DNA of 5,771 bases, taken from assembly GCA_949744025.1 (NCBI GenBank), contig CATJWA010000128.1:1-5771 (forward strand), in the 5' to 3' direction. The notes under the pieces were generated by a model, which had not been told where the DNA came from, did not search any database, and saw nothing but the letters and a program-made list of their open reading frames with translations. The stretch comes from an uncultured Eubacteriales bacterium. GTDB taxonomy: Bacteria; Bacillota; Clostridia; Oscillospirales; Oscillospiraceae. Made by a program: the position numbers and the translations under genes. Positions 5,214-5,771 of this stretch are shown in pieces. The first letter of the stretch is position 1, and each line of letters starts with the position of its first letter.

Positions 5214-5771
5214 GTTTTTCCTCCTCTCTTGCAGCCCTGAGAAAAGCGTCAAAGGCCGCATCCTGCTGCCGGTAAATCTCCTCCACCGGCAGCCCGGGGG
5301 CGGTTACGGAAAATATGGAGCACAGGCCGAGCGTGTACACAAGCATGTTCAGATGCAGCCGACGGGCGGTTTCCTCATGGAGCCCAAGCTGTGAGGCGAT
5401 GGCGGCGGGCAGCCGCGGGTCGGTCTCGGAGGCGTAGAGCGCGCCGAGCCCCGAGATATTTTCCCTTCGGCGAAAGAGAAACATGCGCAGAATATTCCCC
5501 TCCTCGCCCGCCAGACGGATGTAGGCGCGGCCGGTGCTGCGGAACGGGTCGGTCTTGTCCGTGCGGGCAGCGACGTATTCGCGCACGAAGTCTCCTGCTA
5601 TGCGGCATACCTCGCTGCGCAGTCCGTCCATGCTGCGGCAGTAGCTGTAAACCGGCTGAACGGAGCAGCCGAGCATGGAGGCGATATCCTTGAGCGTCAC
5701 ATTCTCCAGACCGCCGATTCTTGCCAGCTCAAAGGCTGCTCGGATTACCATATCCTTGTTTATTCTCTGTC
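5206..5771 (-). CDS. TetR/AcrR-family regulator, 5' end beyond window
   Basis: The reading frame runs open to the window edge. The ATG at 5751 is probably internal: it has no properly spaced ribosome site, and the codons before it encode QRINKD, which fits the start of TetR helix 1. Only a few residues are likely to be missing. The helix-turn-helix is VTLKDIASMLGCSVQPVYSY, followed by C-R-S-M-D-G-L-R where many relatives have K-N-K-D-E-L. The remainder is a helical ligand domain of about 130 residues with no recognisable ligand class. It ends in a Glu-rich tail (REEEKHE) that contains the ribosome site of the flavodoxin gene, with an 8-nt coding overlap. This arrangement suggests that it regulates the flavodoxin operon. 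Confidence 0.9.
   Translation of the reverse strand, partial: QRINKDMVIRAAFELARIGGLENVTLKDIASMLGCSVQPVYSYCRSMDGLRSEVCRIAGDFVREYVAARTDKTDPFRSTGRAYIRLAGEEGNILRMFLFRRRENISGLGALYASETDPRLPAAIASQLGLHEETARRLHLNMLVYTLGLCSIFSVTAPGLPVEEIYRQQDAAFDAFLRAAREEEKHE

Overview
The window looks like chromosome from a GC-rich, endospore-forming clostridial Firmicute. The best evidence is a spoVAD-spoVAEB pair, which is found in endospore formers. AGGAGG-type ribosome binding sites, consensus sigma-A promoters and strong GC bias at third codon positions fit an Oscillospiraceae-like gut clostridium. That family placement is inference; no marker gene fixes it.

Layout. Bases 1-183 are non-coding; they hold nested inverted repeats and a candidate forespore (sigma-G) promoter. 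Bases 184-1582 (+) carry spoVAD and spoVAEB, two parts of the machinery that loads dipicolinic acid into the spore. A bidirectional GAAA-loop terminator (about 1588-1619) separates them from everything downstream, which is all on the minus strand. Reading that strand in transcription order from the right edge: a TetR-family regulator cut by the window edge (5771-5206) overlaps a flavodoxin-fold gene (5213-4677). Next is a 78-codon gene of unknown function (4515-4279) with its own promoter and terminator. Then comes a second TetR-family regulator (4123-3479), coupled by a 4-nt GTGA overlap to a membrane-anchored FMN-binding protein (3482-3069). A 458-aa protein I do not recognise (3004-1628) follows after 64 nt with no visible terminator.

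How the genes fit together. There are two tetR-flavoprotein pairs in tandem. One regulator is coupled to a soluble flavodoxin-like protein; the other is coupled to a single-pass protein carrying a covalent-FMN motif. The second pair is driven by a perfect consensus promoter (TTGACA, 17 nt, TATAAT). Its -10 box and start site lie inside a perfect 23-bp inverted repeat, a very likely autorepression site. The unrecognised 458-aa gene is probably co-transcribed with this pair and is the least explained part of the window. No rRNA, tRNA, CRISPR array or insertion sequence is visible.
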